Part shown: one piece after another, positions 22,279 to 23,019 of the stretch | Layout: each line of letters starts with the position of its first letter | How positions within the stretch are numbered: position 1 is the stretch's first letter | Translations under genes and position numbers: made by a program | NCBI GenBank assembly: GCA_937911235.1 | Contig: CALDPN010000209.1 | Coordinates: 1-23,019, forward strand | Length of the DNA: 23,019 nucleotides | Direction: 5' to 3' | DNA from: an uncultured Bacteroidales bacterium | GTDB lineage: Bacteria > Bacteroidota > Bacteroidia > Bacteroidales > Paludibacteraceae | The notes under the pieces: model-generated | Databases searched by the model: none | Seen by the model: only the letters and a program-made list of their open reading frames with translations | What the model was told of the DNA's origin: nothing

Positions 22279-23019
22279 ATGACTAAAAGTGCATTACAAA
22301 TTGCAAGAGCAGCTTACCAACCAAAGCTTCCTAAAGCTTTAAAAGGTGCTATCGCTCTTAAAGAAGGTGAAGCTACTCAATCTGTAGCAGACCAAGAAGC
22401 TATCAAAAACTTATTCCCTAACACTTATGGAATGCCAGTTGTAACATTTGAAGTAGCAGAAGAAGCTAAAGAACTTCCAGCTATCAATGTTGGTGTTATC
22501 CTTTCTGGTGGTCAAGCTCCTGGTGGTCACAACGTGATCTGCGGTCTTTTCGACGCGCTCAAACGCGTTAACCCAGACAACAAACTCTACGGTTTCCTCG
22601 GTGGCCCTAGCGGTTTGGTGGATGGCAAATATGCAGAGCTCACAGCTGACATCATCGACGAGTATCGCAACACTGGTGGTTTTGATATCATTGGTTCTGG
22701 CCGTACCAAACTCGAGGAGACTGAGCAATTCGACAAGGGTATCGAGGTTTGCAACAAGCTCGGTATCAAGGCTGTTGTAATCATCGGTGGTGATGACAGT
22801 AACACCAACGCTTGCGTACTCGCTGAGTACTACATCCAAAAGAACTGCGGTATCCAAGTTATCGGTTGTCCTAAGACTATCGATGGTGACCTCAAAAACG
22901 AGATGATTGAGACCTCTTTTGGTTTCGATACCGCTTGTAAGACCTTCGCTGAGCTCATCGGTAACATCCAACGCGATGCTAACTCAGCTAAGAAATACTG
23001 GCACTTCATCAAAGTTATG
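22279..23019 (+). CDS. PPi-type 6-phosphofructokinase, N-terminal part (runs off the window)
   Basis: 247 codons are present with no stop. The enzyme phosphorylates fructose 6-phosphate, here probably with pyrophosphate, in glycolysis. The frame shows LSGGQAPGGHN (75-85), the YGFLGGPSGL loop, GGDDSNTNA with D172-D173, and PKTIDGDLKNE with D202 and D204. The second aspartate in GGDD and the TIDGDLKN signature mark PPi-dependent enzymes; ATP enzymes have GGDG and TIDND. The N-terminal extension of about 70 residues fits the long PPi-PFK clade. Composition changes within the gene: bases 22321-22500 are 38% GC, bases 22501-22740 are 52%, with CTC and GAG becoming the main Leu and Glu codons. This may be a recombination or assembly junction. 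Confidence 0.9.
   Translation, partial: MTKSALQIARAAYQPKLPKALKGAIALKEGEATQSVADQEAIKNLFPNTYGMPVVTFEVAEEAKELPAINVGVILSGGQAPGGHNVICGLFDALKRVNPDNKLYGFLGGPSGLVDGKYAELTADIIDEYRNTGGFDIIGSGRTKLEETEQFDKGIEVCNKLGIKAVVIIGGDDSNTNACVLAEYYIQKNCGIQVIGCPKTIDGDLKNEMIETSFGFDTACKTFAELIGNIQRDANSAKKYWHFIKVM

Noticed and set aside
22411..22971. A 186-codon open frame on the minus strand opposite the phosphofructokinase gene
   Set aside because: The plus-strand frame has clear PPi-PFK motifs. The minus frame stays open because of the CTC/GAG codon bias of the sense gene, and its protein has no recognisable pattern.

Overview
The window reads as a low-GC member of the Bacteroidota, probably order Bacteroidales. The evidence is as follows. 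Several genes are preceded by the phylum's TAnnTTTG promoter box. Start codons lack Shine-Dalgarno sequences, with one telling exception at infC. A secreted protein ends in a type IX secretion (T9SS) sorting domain. The cadherin-like/PCMD domain combination, a one-subunit HU/IHF protein, PPi-type phosphofructokinase and an RND permease paired with a PII-like protein also fit. The exact family cannot be fixed; a T9SS-type tail argues against most gut Bacteroides species.

Layout. Bases 1-860 hold the 3' end of an RND efflux permease and a PII-like gene 6 bp behind it, closed by a terminator. A 255-bp gap with a triple 20-bp repeat and a promoter leads to a 9.4-kb gene (1116-10514). It encodes a secreted protein of 3132 residues: about 15 cadherin-like beta-sandwich repeats, an internal PCMD-like domain, then about 15 more repeats, with another PCMD-like domain at the N-terminus. 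A terminator whose loop carries the next promoter separates it from a secreted CotH-family protein with a T9SS tail (10608-12491). Together these look like a cell-surface module.

Bases 12631-15351 are housekeeping: HU/IHF, a 30-residue basic protein of the AURKAIP1/COX24 (mS38/bS22-like) type, RNase E/G and endonuclease III. Bases 15419-19119 are a translation cluster: thrS, a small PepSY-like secreted protein, then infC-rpmI-rplT. infC has no ATG, GTG or TTG at its 5' end and appears to start at an AUC behind a strong GGAGG. Bases 19222-22122 hold a SpoU rRNA/tRNA methyltransferase converging on, and overlapping, a pspC-uvrB operon. The window ends inside a PPi-type phosphofructokinase gene whose base composition and codon use change abruptly near base 22520.

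The least ordinary items are the giant symmetric surface protein with its CotH neighbour, the infC start, the COX24-like mini-gene next to RNase G, and the compositional break in the phosphofructokinase gene.
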